Shown: one piece after another, positions 43,985 through 51,918 of the stretch | How the letters are laid out: every line of letters begins with the position of its first letter | How positions within the stretch are numbered: position 1 is the first letter of the stretch | Assembly: GCF_040643635.1 (NCBI RefSeq) | Contig: NZ_JBEYUS010000014.1 | Coordinates: 1-64,000 of the forward strand | Source: Saccharopolyspora_C sp040643635 | GTDB taxonomy: Bacteria; Actinomycetota; Actinomycetes; Mycobacteriales; Pseudonocardiaceae | Reading direction: 5' to 3' | DNA length: 64,000 bases | The notes under the pieces: generated by a model | The model's database searches: none | Seen by the model: the letters and a program-made list of their open reading frames with translations, nothing else | Told to the model about the DNA's origin: nothing | Translations under genes and position numbers: made by a program

Positions 43985-45183
43985 CCGCTCTCGACCCGGC
44001 CGGTGCCGACGTGCACGGCGAGAACGACCGGTTGCGCGCGCACGGCTCGGCCGCACTGATCGCGCTCCCCGGGGACGTGCCCGCCTGGGTGGTCACCGAT
44101 CACGGCGAGCTGCGCGGGCTGCTGTCCGATCCGCGGGTGTCCAAGGACCCGCGGCAGCACTGGCCCGCGTGGATCAACGGCGAGATCCCGGCGGACTGGC
44201 CGCTGATCTCCTGGGTCGGCGTGGACAACATGTTCACCGCGTTCGGCTCGGAGCACACCCGGCTGCGCGGCCTCGTGTCGAAGGCGTTCACGCCGCGCCG
44301 CGTGCAGGCGCTGCGGCCCCGCATCGAGCAGATCACCGCGGAACTGCTGGACGGGCTGGCCGCGGAGACCGGTGAGGTGGACCTGCGCACCGGCTTCACC
44401 TACCCGCTGCCGATCGCGGTCATCACCGACCTGTTCGGGGTGCCCGACGAGATGCGCGGGAAGCTGCGCCACATCGTCGACGAGGTGTTCCGCACCTCCG
44501 CCACCCCCGAGGAGACGGCGGCGACGGCGCAGGAGATGGGCCGCTTCCTCACCGACCTCATCGAGTCGAAGCGGCAGCACCCCGGCGACGACCTCACCAG
44601 CGGGCTGCTCGCGGCCCGCGACGAGGAGCAGAACCGGCTCAGCGAACGGGAACTCGCCGACACCCTGATCCTCATGATCGGTGCCGGGCACGAGACCACG
44701 GTGAACCTGCTCGGCCAGGCCGTCGTCGCGCTGACCACGCACCCCGAGCAGCGCGCCGCGCTGCGCGCGGGCGACATCGGCTGGGACGACGTGATCGAGG
44801 AGACGCTGCGCTGGCAGCCCGCGCTGGCGAACGTGCCGCTGCGGTTCGCCACCACCGACATCAAGCTCGCCGACGGCACCGTCATCGCCGAAGGCGACGC
44901 GATCCTCGCGTCCTACGCGGCGGCGAACCGGGACCCCGGCCACTACGACGCGCCGGAGGTGTTCGACGCCCGGCGCGGCGCGCGGGACCACCTGGCGTTC
45001 GGCTTCGGCCCGCACTTCTGCCTGGGTGCGGCGCTGGCCAGGCTGGAGGCGCAGATCGCGCTGCCCGCCCTGTTCGACCGGTTCCCCGACCTCGCCCTCG
45101 CGGTCGGGTCGGACGCGCTGGAGCCCTCCGAGTCGTTCATCTCCAACGGCCCGAAGGCGCTGCCGGTGCGGCTCGCCGGTTGA
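43960..45183 (+). CDS. CYP154-like cytochrome P450
   Basis: A 407-residue P450 with all key motifs: AGHETT in the I-helix, EETLRW in the K-helix and FGFGPHFCLGAALAR at the haem. The segment RVSKDPRQHWPAWINGEIP and NMFTAFGSEHTRLR resembles CYP154, the usual partner of CYP157 at the end of conservons. CAGGAGG precedes the ATG at 43960. Confidence 0.92.
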   Translation: MSASQCPVTALDPAGADVHGENDRLRAHGSAALIALPGDVPAWVVTDHGELRGLLSDPRVSKDPRQHWPAWINGEIPADWPLISWVGVDNMFTAFGSEHTRLRGLVSKAFTPRRVQALRPRIEQITAELLDGLAAETGEVDLRTGFTYPLPIAVITDLFGVPDEMRGKLRHIVDEVFRTSATPEETAATAQEMGRFLTDLIESKRQHPGDDLTSGLLAARDEEQNRLSERELADTLILMIGAGHETTVNLLGQAVVALTTHPEQRAALRAGDIGWDDVIEETLRWQPALANVPLRFATTDIKLADGTVIAEGDAILASYAAANRDPGHYDAPEVFDARRGARDHLAFGFGPHFCLGAALARLEAQIALPALFDRFPDLALAVGSDALEPSESFISNGPKALPVRLAG

Positions 45184-45307
45184 GCCCGGACTGCGCGGTT
45201 CGCCCGCTTCCGGCGGGAAACACGGCTCCGGGCGCCGGATTCGACGGGCTCCCCGGCGGCGCTCGTCCTACTACCCTGGACGCCACGGACGATGAGGAAC
45301 GGTGGCG

Positions 45308-45784
45308 ATGACACGCACTCTGGTGGTGTGCAGGCACGCGAAGTCGGCGTGGCCGGACGACGTCGACGACTTCGAACGCCCGCTCACGGAACGTGGCGAA
45401 CGGGACGCTCCGGAAGCGGGGAGGTGGCTGGCCGAGCGGGTGCCCGACATCGGCTTCGCGCTCTGCTCCCCCGCCAAGCGGGCGCGCCGCACCTGGCAGC
45501 TGATCTCGGGCGTGACCGGCAAGGTCGAGACCCGGCACGACAAGCGCCTCTACGGTGCCACGGCCGGTGAGCTGATCGCGGTGCTCAACGAAGTGCCCGA
45601 CGAAGCCGACACCGCGGTGCTGGTGGGCCACAACCCCGGGCTGGAGGACCTGGTCGCGGTGCTGACCGGGGTCCCGCACCAGCTGGCCACGGCGGAACTG
45701 GCGGTCCTCACCGGCACGGGGTCCTGGTCCCAGCTGGAACCAGGCTGGGCCAAACTCCAGGACTCCGCGAAACCCCGGGGATGA
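45308..45784 (+). CDS. sixA: SixA-type phosphohistidine phosphatase
   Basis: A 158-residue histidine-phosphatase-fold protein. RHAKS holds the catalytic His, ERPLTERGERDA and VGHNPGLE are family motifs. It may dephosphorylate phosphohistidine proteins. The ATG at 45308 has GAGGA nine bases upstream; a GTG at 45302 is also in frame. A TACCCT box lies near 45270. Confidence 0.9.
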   Translation: MTRTLVVCRHAKSAWPDDVDDFERPLTERGERDAPEAGRWLAERVPDIGFALCSPAKRARRTWQLISGVTGKVETRHDKRLYGATAGELIAVLNEVPDEADTAVLVGHNPGLEDLVAVLTGVPHQLATAELAVLTGTGSWSQLEPGWAKLQDSAKPRG

Positions 45785-45813
45785 TCTCTCCCGGTCTTCT
45801 TGCTCGTCGGGGC

Positions 45814-46032
45814 GGGTGGCGGAACCTCAGCGCCCTCCTCGCTGCGGGATCGTTTTCACAGGTGGCTCCGCCACATGAGAAAACGCTGTCCTCGCGAGGA
45901 GGGCGCTGAGAACCCGCTGCGGTGCGAGTTGCTCTGGTGGTCGCTGCTCAGCGGCTTCGCCGCTGACAAGAGGGAAACGGCCGTCACTCCGCGGAAGCGG
46001 GCAGCGAGGGGAACGCTGAGGTTCCGCCACCC
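45814..46032. repeat. Convergent-junction palindromic element, copy C (complete)
   Basis: Terminal arms GGGTGGCGGAACCTCAGCG (45814-45832) and its exact complement (46014-46032) pair over 19 bp. Inside, 45826-45842 pairs perfectly with 45894-45910 over 17 bp, with an inner CGTTTTC/GAAAACG stem. A second hairpin is TCAGCGGC (45948-45955) / GCCGCTGA (45959-45966). It fills the gap between sixA and the convergent oxidoreductase gene. Confidence 0.85.
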
Positions 46033-46059
46033 ATCCCCCGCGCACCATGAGCAGGGAGA

Positions 46060-47046
46060 TCAGTCCCCGATGACCACTTTGCCGATCCTGTCGGTGGTGG
46101 CGAAGTGGGTGAACGCCTCGGCGGCTTCGTCGAAGGGGAAGGCCCGGTCGATGAGCGGGTGCAGCCGGTGCTGTTCGAGGACGCGGATCATCCGCTCGAA
46201 GTCGCTGCGGCTGCCGACCGTGGTGGTGCGCAGCGTCGCCCCGCGGCTCAAGAAGGCCCCGAGGTCCATGCCCGGCCCGTCGGCGAGGTTCCCGACCAGG
46301 GAGATCAGCCCGCCGTGGGCGAGGGCGCGGATCGACTGCCCGATGGATCCGGCGCCGCCGATCTCCACCACCCGGTCCACGCCGCGTCCGCCGGTGCGCG
46401 CCCGGACCTCGTCGCCCCACTCGGGGACGGCGGCGCGGTCGATGACGTCGGGGGCGCCGAGTTCGCGCAGCCACCGCGCCTTCACCGGGCTGGACGTGGT
46501 GATCAGCACCCGCGCTCCGGCGAGCCGGGCGAACTGCAGCGCGAACATCGACACCCCGCCGGAGCCCTGCAGCAGCACCGAGTCCCCGGGTCCGATGCCG
46601 TCCAGCGCGGCGAACGCGGTGAGCGCGGCGCACGGCAGCGTCGCGGCCTCTTCGAACGACAGGTGTTCCGGCACCGGCAGCACGGCGTGCTCGGCGACGG
46701 CGACGTGTTCGGCGAGCCACCCGTCGCGCTGCACCCCGTACAGCTCGCCCCAGCCGTCGAGCGCCCCGTACAGCCAGTCCGGGTGGAAGGTGCTCATCAC
46801 CCGGTCGCCGACCTGGAGGCCGCGCACCCCCGCGCCGACCGCGTCGACGGTGCCCGCGGCGTCGGACAGCGGAATCCTCCCGGGCGGCACCGGCATCGAG
46901 TAGCGCCCTTCCACGATCGGCAGGTCGCGCGCGTTGATCGAGCGGGCGCGGACCCGCACCAGCACCTCACCGGCGGCAGGAGCGGGCACCGGCCGGTCCC
47001 GCATCCGCAGCGGTCCGCCGTCGCCGGACACCTCGAACGTGCGCAT
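46060..47046 (-). CDS. Zinc-type alcohol dehydrogenase-like (MDR) oxidoreductase
   Basis: A 328-residue medium-chain reductase. The N-terminus has a GroES-like fold (VRVRARSINARDLPIVEGRY, DAAGTVDAVGAGV), and LLQGSGGVSMFALQFA is the NADP-binding loop of the quinone-oxidoreductase branch without structural zinc cysteines. The ATG at 47046 has GGGA six bases upstream; another ATG at 47058 is less well placed. It is divergent from an AraC regulator, its likely controller. Confidence 0.85.
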   Translation of the reverse strand: MRTFEVSGDGGPLRMRDRPVPAPAAGEVLVRVRARSINARDLPIVEGRYSMPVPPGRIPLSDAAGTVDAVGAGVRGLQVGDRVMSTFHPDWLYGALDGWGELYGVQRDGWLAEHVAVAEHAVLPVPEHLSFEEAATLPCAALTAFAALDGIGPGDSVLLQGSGGVSMFALQFARLAGARVLITTSSPVKARWLRELGAPDVIDRAAVPEWGDEVRARTGGRGVDRVVEIGGAGSIGQSIRALAHGGLISLVGNLADGPGMDLGAFLSRGATLRTTTVGSRSDFERMIRVLEQHRLHPLIDRAFPFDEAAEAFTHFATTDRIGKVVIGD

Positions 47047-47139
47047 CGTTGGTCCCATGCCCTCGACGGTAGCCCGAACGGGCTGGACGATCCGTACCAT
47101 CGCGTCCGTGATTCGGTGCAGTTCGTCCAGGAGCCGGGC

Positions 47140-48030
47140 GTGGACCCGGTAGACGACCTCCTCGCCACGATGCGGATCGAGGAGTCCCGGTACGTGCGGA
47201 TGACGGCGCGCGCGCCGTGGGGGATCTCGTTCCGCTCCCGGCGGGTGGCGCGGCTGGTGCTGATCACCACCGGGTCGTGCTGGCTGACCGGGGCGGCGCT
47301 GCGGGAGCCGCTGCGGCTGTCCGCGGACGACTGCGTGCTGGTGCGGGCGGGCACCGGGTTCGCGCTGCAGGACGAGCCGGGCCGCCCGCTGGTCGATTGC
47401 GAGGGCGACGTCCGGTTCGGCGGGGACGGGGAGCCGACCGAGCTGGTGTCGGCCCGGTTCAGCTTCGACGCGGTCGCCGCGGACGCGCTGTTCGGACTGC
47501 TGCCGCCGCTGTTCCGGCTGCGCCTGGACTCGGCGGGGGGCGAGCTGCTGCGCGGCACGTTCGACCTGATCGCGCGGGAGTCCGCGGCGGCCGCGCTCGG
47601 CTCCGGGTTCGTCACGAGCCGCCTGTCGGACGTGCTGTTCGTGCAGGCGGTGCGCGCCTGCTGCGCGGACGTGGGCGGCGGCACCATCGGCTGGGTGGCG
47701 GCATTGCGGGATCCGCGGCTGGCCGGTGCGGTGCGGGCGCTGCACGCGGATCTGGCGCACCCGTGGACGGTGCGTTCGCTGGCGGAGGTGGCCGGGATGT
47801 CGCGTTCGGCGTTCGCGGCTCTGTTCAAGGAGCGGACAGGTGACACACCGCTGGGGTACCTGGCGGCGTGGCGGACGTACCGGGTGAAGGCGCTGCTGCG
47901 GGAGACCTCGTGGAGCGTGCAGGAGATCGCGGTGCGCGTCGGCTACCCCACCGGCACCGCGCTGAGCCGCGCCTTCCACCGGCGCGAAGGCGTCTCCCCC
48001 ACCACCTGGCGCGCGACCCGCACCAGGTGA
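47140..48030 (+). CDS. AraC-family regulator
   Basis: A 296-residue regulator with an N-terminal cupin sensor (GISFRSRRVARLVLI) and C-terminal double helix-turn-helix (VRSLAEVAGMSRSAFAALFKERTG, VQEIAVRVGYPTGTALSRAFHRREG). The GTG at 47140 is preceded by AGGAG at a six-base spacing, which decides the start. It probably controls the divergent oxidoreductase. Confidence 0.9.
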   Translation: MDPVDDLLATMRIEESRYVRMTARAPWGISFRSRRVARLVLITTGSCWLTGAALREPLRLSADDCVLVRAGTGFALQDEPGRPLVDCEGDVRFGGDGEPTELVSARFSFDAVAADALFGLLPPLFRLRLDSAGGELLRGTFDLIARESAAAALGSGFVTSRLSDVLFVQAVRACCADVGGGTIGWVAALRDPRLAGAVRALHADLAHPWTVRSLAEVAGMSRSAFAALFKERTGDTPLGYLAAWRTYRVKALLRETSWSVQEIAVRVGYPTGTALSRAFHRREGVSPTTWRATRTR

Positions 48031-48099
48031 ACGGCCCGCTGCTCGCACCGGCGACCACCTGGAACCGCCGCGCAGGGTGAACGGCCCACCCGCGCGGCC

Positions 48100-48365
48100 G
48101 GTCGAACGGGCGCCCCAGCGGACACGACCGGCAGCGTGAGCCGCTCGGCCGGTCGAGCGGGCGCCCCATCTGAAAACGACCGGCAAGGTGAACCGCGGCC
48201 GGTCGAACGGGCGCCCCGCCGGAAAGGACCGGCAACGTGAACCGCGAAGTCCGTCGAACGGGCGCCCGACCTGAAAAGGATCGGCAACGTGCACCGCCCA
48301 CCCGCAGAACCGGTCGAACGGGCCACCCACCTGCGACGATCAGGAAGGTGGGCGCCCCCGTCCGG
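48100..48365. repeat. About 50-bp tandem repeat, five copies
   Basis: Units start at 48100, 48151, 48201, 48251 and 48312 with GGTCGAACGGGCGCC (or a one-base variant) and contain GACCGGCAACGTGAACCG. The fourth is longer. They fill the gap between convergent AraC and MFS genes. Two GGTGAACGGCCC motifs (48024, 48076) precede the array and one reversed copy follows near 48370. Nothing else is seen in 48031-48395. Confidence 0.75.
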
Positions 48366-48395
48366 CTAGCCAGGTGGGCCGTTCGACCGACGTGC

Positions 48396-49865
48396 TCAGC
48401 GCGTCGCGACCACCGGGGCCGGGTCGTCCCGGAGATCCCAGCGGCGGCGGCGCAGCACCACCGGCACCTGGTCGCCGCGGTCCTGCGCGGTGAGCACGGC
48501 GGCGCGCACCCGGCGCCACCACACGGCGGTGCGGAACGCGCTCAGCAGCAGCACGGCGACGAGCGCGAGCAGCGCCACCCGGTAGCCGCCGCCGGCCAGC
48601 TGCAGCACCAGGCCGACGGCGAGCACGCTGAGCGCGGTGGCGCTGTGCCCGCCGACGTTGGCGATGCCGGTGGCGGTGCCGACCTGGCTGATCGGGTTGT
48701 AGTCGCGCACCAGCGCGAACGCCACGCTGGAAACGGGCCCGCCCATCGCGAACACGAGGAACGCGCCGCACACCACGGCCAGCGGCGGCCGCGCGAAGCT
48801 CAGCAGCACCACCCAGGTCAGCCCGTTGGCCGCGAGGTAGCCGAGCACGATCGGCATCCGGCACGCCGGGAACCGCCCGATGATCGCGCCGACGAGCGGC
48901 CCGCCCGCGACCTGCCCGATGATCAGCAGGCTGAGCACGACGCTCGCGGTGGCGGGCGGCACGCCGACGCCTTCGACGAGGTACGGGTAGCCCCACAGCA
49001 GGCTCAGCGCGTTGGGCACGAACATGGTGCCGAAGTGCGCCCAGAACGCGAGCCGGGTGCCGGGGATCGACCAGGCGGACCGCACCTTCCGCAGGATGGC
49101 GCCGGCGTCCTCGGCACCGGAGGTGGTGCCGGGCACGTCGCGCACCACCCCGGTCGTCACGCCCGCGTAGGCGGCGGTGATCGCGCCGACGAGCAGGAAC
49201 GTCCAGGTCCAGCCGAGCGAGCCGAGCAGCGCGGTGAGCGGGAACGTCGCGGCGACGCCGCCGAGGGCGCCCGCCGCGGCGGACAGGGTGGCGACCAGCG
49301 CGTACTGGCGGGCGGAGAACCGGGTGGCCACGAGCCGCAGGATGCTCACCCAGGTCAGCGCGTCACCGACGCCGAGGACGCCGCGCGCCAGCAGCCCCAT
49401 CGGGTAGGAGGTGGCGAGCGCGAACAGCAGCTGCCCGCAGCCGAGCAGCAGCACGGCGGCGGTGAGCACGCGGCGGGAGCCGAACCGGTCCACCAGGAGC
49501 CCGGTGGGGATCTGCATGGCGGCGTAGATCCCGACCTGCAGCACGGTGAAGGCGCTCAGCGCGGCGGGCCCGACCTCGAACCGGTCGATGGCCAGGGGGC
49601 CTGCGACGCCGAGCGTCCCGCGGTGGAACACGGCGGCGAGGTAGGTGAGCACGGCGGCGCCCCAGATCAGCCACGCCTGCCGCGCCCCGCTTCCCGCTGA
49701 TCGGGACGGCGGTGGGGTGCTGCCCGGGTTCGCCGAGGTGGCGGCCACTCGGGTGATCGGTGGCGGTGCCCCGCCACTGCGATCACGGTCGTCCGATTGC
49801 CGACTCTCCGGTCGGTCGCCTGCCACGTCGTGCCCCTTCCGCGCTTTTTCCGGTTCCGCACTCAT
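48396..49865 (-). CDS. MFS transporter (nitrate/sugar-phosphate-like permease branch)
   Basis: A 489-residue protein with a polar 60-residue N-terminus and about 12 helices (AWLIWGAAVLTYLAAVFHRGTLGVA, GLLVDRFGSRRVL, PTGLLV). The spacing and FHRG segment resemble ACS-type or drug-exporting MFS proteins. The start at 49865 lacks a strong ribosome-binding site; a later start would shorten only the polar head. Substrate is unknown. Confidence 0.8.
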   Translation of the reverse strand: MSAEPEKARKGHDVAGDRPESRQSDDRDRSGGAPPPITRVAATSANPGSTPPPSRSAGSGARQAWLIWGAAVLTYLAAVFHRGTLGVAGPLAIDRFEVGPAALSAFTVLQVGIYAAMQIPTGLLVDRFGSRRVLTAAVLLLGCGQLLFALATSYPMGLLARGVLGVGDALTWVSILRLVATRFSARQYALVATLSAAAGALGGVAATFPLTALLGSLGWTWTFLLVGAITAAYAGVTTGVVRDVPGTTSGAEDAGAILRKVRSAWSIPGTRLAFWAHFGTMFVPNALSLLWGYPYLVEGVGVPPATASVVLSLLIIGQVAGGPLVGAIIGRFPACRMPIVLGYLAANGLTWVVLLSFARPPLAVVCGAFLVFAMGGPVSSVAFALVRDYNPISQVGTATGIANVGGHSATALSVLAVGLVLQLAGGGYRVALLALVAVLLLSAFRTAVWWRRVRAAVLTAQDRGDQVPVVLRRRRWDLRDDPAPVVATR

Positions 49866-50020
49866 CGTCGTCGGCCGAGCGCGAGAAGTTAGCGCCCGAA
49901 AGCGTGGAATCCGCCACAGTGACCATCCACTGTGGACGAAACGTGGTTCGGCGAGACCATCCGGGACCGGCATCCGCCCCGATCCGCTGGCCCGACGGGG
50001 CGTCCGCCGTTCGGGACCCG

Positions 50021-50142
50021 CCGCGGTGTCCCAGCATCCGGGAGCGGGGCGGGTGCCGGCGCCGGTGCGTTGACAGCGTTCGCAGCCGTTCCTAGCGTCG
50101 TCGCGTGCGACCGGCCCTGCTCACCTCGCGCCACCACGTGGA
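50021..50142. repeat. Left copy of 122-bp direct repeat (promoter and leader relic)
   Basis: This matches 51696-51817 with six mismatches and no gaps. It contains TTGACA, a 17-bp spacer, TAGCGT and the first 13 codons of the leader peptide (GTG at 50105), then diverges. No plus-strand gene follows, so it is a non-functional or orphan copy. The remaining gap 49866-50225 shows nothing else I can support. Confidence 0.85.
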
Positions 50143-50225
50143 GGGAAGGCCGCCACCGAACACGACAGACCCCCGCACCGGTTCGGGACGAATCCCGGAT
50201 GGAACGGGGGTTGGTGTCGTCTTGC

Positions 50226-50624
50226 CTACCGAGCAGCCCACTCGATGCAGGTCGGCCGCTGACCGGTCCGCAGGAACTCGCGGGTCACCTGAAGCGCGGC
50301 TTCGGCCGGGATCTCCGAAAACCTCGGGAACGGAGCGTGGTGGTCGGCCCACCAGTAGTCCGCGGGTTCCGGGTTCGAACCATCGGCCGGGAGGTGAGCC
50401 GTCTTGCCATCCCAGTAGATCAGCGCACCGCGCTCACCGTTGAGCCCGACTTTCAGAGTCGGCGCGGTGGTGTTGTCGATGTCGGTGTAGAACGACCACA
50501 TCTGCTGCGTGCGCTCATGATCCGCGCGCCGCAACACCTCGGCGACCTCTTCCGGAGTCTCTTCGAGGTCCGAGACCTGCGTGCCGCCGTCTTCGAGCAG
50601 CTCCTCCACAGCGCTGCTGGTCAT
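50226..50624 (-). CDS. Imm1-family immunity protein
   Basis: A 132-residue acidic protein. LKVGLNGERGALIYWD, FPRFSEIPAEAALQVTREFL and RPTCIEW are typical of Imm1, which protects against deaminase-type toxins. The ATG at 50624 overlaps the toxin stop (ATGA), so the two proteins are made together. It should bind and block the toxin encoded directly upstream. Confidence 0.85.
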   Translation of the reverse strand: MTSSAVEELLEDGGTQVSDLEETPEEVAEVLRRADHERTQQMWSFYTDIDNTTAPTLKVGLNGERGALIYWDGKTAHLPADGSNPEPADYWWADHHAPFPRFSEIPAEAALQVTREFLRTGQRPTCIEWAAR

Positions 50625-51400
50625 CCCTGCTCCTGTCCTCGGTAGTTCCACTGGAACGGCTCGTTGTCCCGCGTTGTGCCGTAGACGGTGACGCTATACC
50701 CCGGTGGCAGGAACTTGGGCAGAACCTTGTGGCAGACGTCCTGGAATCGCTTCTGCCGCTCGTACCCGCACGGGGTGTGGTTGATGGCGACCTCAGCGTT
50801 CGGGACCTTCCACTCGGCCATCATCGCAGCCACCTTGATCTCCACGTGGTGTTCGAGCTGATCCGTCTGCACGTTGATCGCATCGAGTCGATCGCGGATC
50901 AGTGCCACCCAGTGCGGATCCTCCCCCGAGCTGATCGGGACCGTCTTGTCGCCGATCTTGGCTCGCCCCTTGGTGCGCTGCTTGGCACCTGGTTCAACCC
51001 GCCGCGGCAAGTTCTCGACGAGCCCGGCGGCTTCGGGCGGGTACTGATCGCCGTGGGAGTTCGTGATCGTTCTCGCCCGAGTCGGGGCGGCCGACGACGA
51101 AGTGGCGTCGGGGACGCTGCTCGGCGTTGCGGGTTCGCCGCCGATGCCGACCCGGTACTCGCCGATCGCCACGACGACCTGGCCCAACGCCACGAACACC
51201 CGACGCAGGACGTCTGCGACGACGCTCTGCCGAGCGAGCGCAGCCTGCATCTCCGAATCCTGGGAAGTCTGCGCGATCACGAACAAAGCCGAAGCGGCCT
51301 CCGCCTGCCGCTCGATGGCCACCCGGAGATGCTTCCTGCCTTCCTCGGTCTTTCCCGCGGCCGCGTGTAGCCCTTTCCCAACCTCCTCGAATGCGCTCAC
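50621..51400 (-). CDS. DddA-like (SCP1.201-type) deaminase toxin
   Basis: A 259-residue polymorphic-toxin protein. Residues 1-88 form a coiled helical head without a signal peptide, as in many actinobacterial relatives. A Ser/Thr/Ala linker leads to the YPPEAAGLVENLPRRV segment (120-135). The catalytic domain has HVE (185-187), then NHTPC with Cys211, Cys223 and VLPKFLPPGYSVTVYG. His185, Cys211 and Cys223 would bind zinc and Glu187 act as proton shuttle. PC and the second Cys are 12 apart, wider than the common CxxC-like form. The start is GTG at 51400 behind GGGG; no ATG is near. Relatives deaminate cytosine in double-stranded DNA; the nucleic-acid target here is untested. Confidence 0.82.
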   Translation of the reverse strand: MSAFEEVGKGLHAAAGKTEEGRKHLRVAIERQAEAASALFVIAQTSQDSEMQAALARQSVVADVLRRVFVALGQVVVAIGEYRVGIGGEPATPSSVPDATSSSAAPTRARTITNSHGDQYPPEAAGLVENLPRRVEPGAKQRTKGRAKIGDKTVPISSGEDPHWVALIRDRLDAINVQTDQLEHHVEIKVAAMMAEWKVPNAEVAINHTPCGYERQKRFQDVCHKVLPKFLPPGYSVTVYGTTRDNEPFQWNYRGQEQG

Positions 51401-51695
51401 CAGGCCGGCCCCTACTGTCGGCGACAACGACGAACGGCAGAGTGCCAGCCCCCTACGACATTTCCGCGACCTGCCGACCTCGCCGGACGGCAGGTCCTCG
51501 CCCTTCCCGGGAAGTTGTCGCCGGGGCGCTTGAGCACCGGGTCGCACCATCGTGCTCAATCACCGCGTCCCACGAACTGCTGTGCGATCAGGTCGTGCGT
51601 GTTCCACGTGCCCGGGTGGCGATGTCGGCCTGATCCTTCATTCCGCCATCGGGTGGCGATCACCTCGTCGAACATGCCGGTGCAGGAACCCGATA

Positions 51696-51817
51696 CCGCG
51701 GTGTCCCAGCATCCGGGAGCGGGGTGGGTGTCGGCGCCCGCGCGTTGACAGCGGTCGCGGCCGTTCCTAGCGTCGTCGCGTGCGACCGGCCCTGCTCACC
51801 TCGCGCCACCACGTGGA
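51696..51817. repeat. Right copy of 122-bp direct repeat
   Basis: This copy carries an intact promoter and runs into an intact leader-peptide frame ahead of the symporter gene. With the left copy it brackets the toxin-immunity pair (1,553 bp between copies). The stretch 51401-51695 between the toxin start and this repeat shows no recognisable gene and should hold the toxin promoter. Confidence 0.85.
51745..51773 (+). promoter_or_regulatory. Promoter of the leader peptide and symporter
   Basis: TTGACA (51745-51750), a 17-bp spacer and TAGCGT (51768-51773). The leader GTG at 51780 is six bases after the -10, so the transcript should start on the GTG itself and be leaderless. Confidence 0.7.
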
Positions 51818-51857
51818 TCTGCTGCGGGTGGCGTCCGCGGGCTGTCCCGACTCCTGA
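51780..51857 (+). CDS. Cys-containing leader peptide upstream of symporter
   Basis: A 25-residue frame containing LLTSRHHVDLLRVASAGC. It matches the actinobacterial leader-peptide pattern LTxRRHVDLLRVA-x(2-3)-C found also at 55961 and 62252 in this window. Such leaderless peptides are linked to cysteine-responsive attenuation upstream of sulfur genes in actinobacteria. The next gene starts 61 bases after its stop. I see no strong hairpin in that gap. Confidence 0.75.
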   Translation: MRPALLTSRHHVDLLRVASAGCPDS

Positions 51858-51918
51858 CCGTCCCCGCACCGGCCGCGCCCGCGCGCCGCACCCCGCCGCA
51901 GCCAGGAGTCCTCCGAGC

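Noticed and set aside
50021..50142. Left 122-bp repeat considered as an active promoter for a plus-strand gene
   Set aside because: The leader frame diverges after 13 codons and no plus-strand coding sequence follows before the minus-strand immunity gene.
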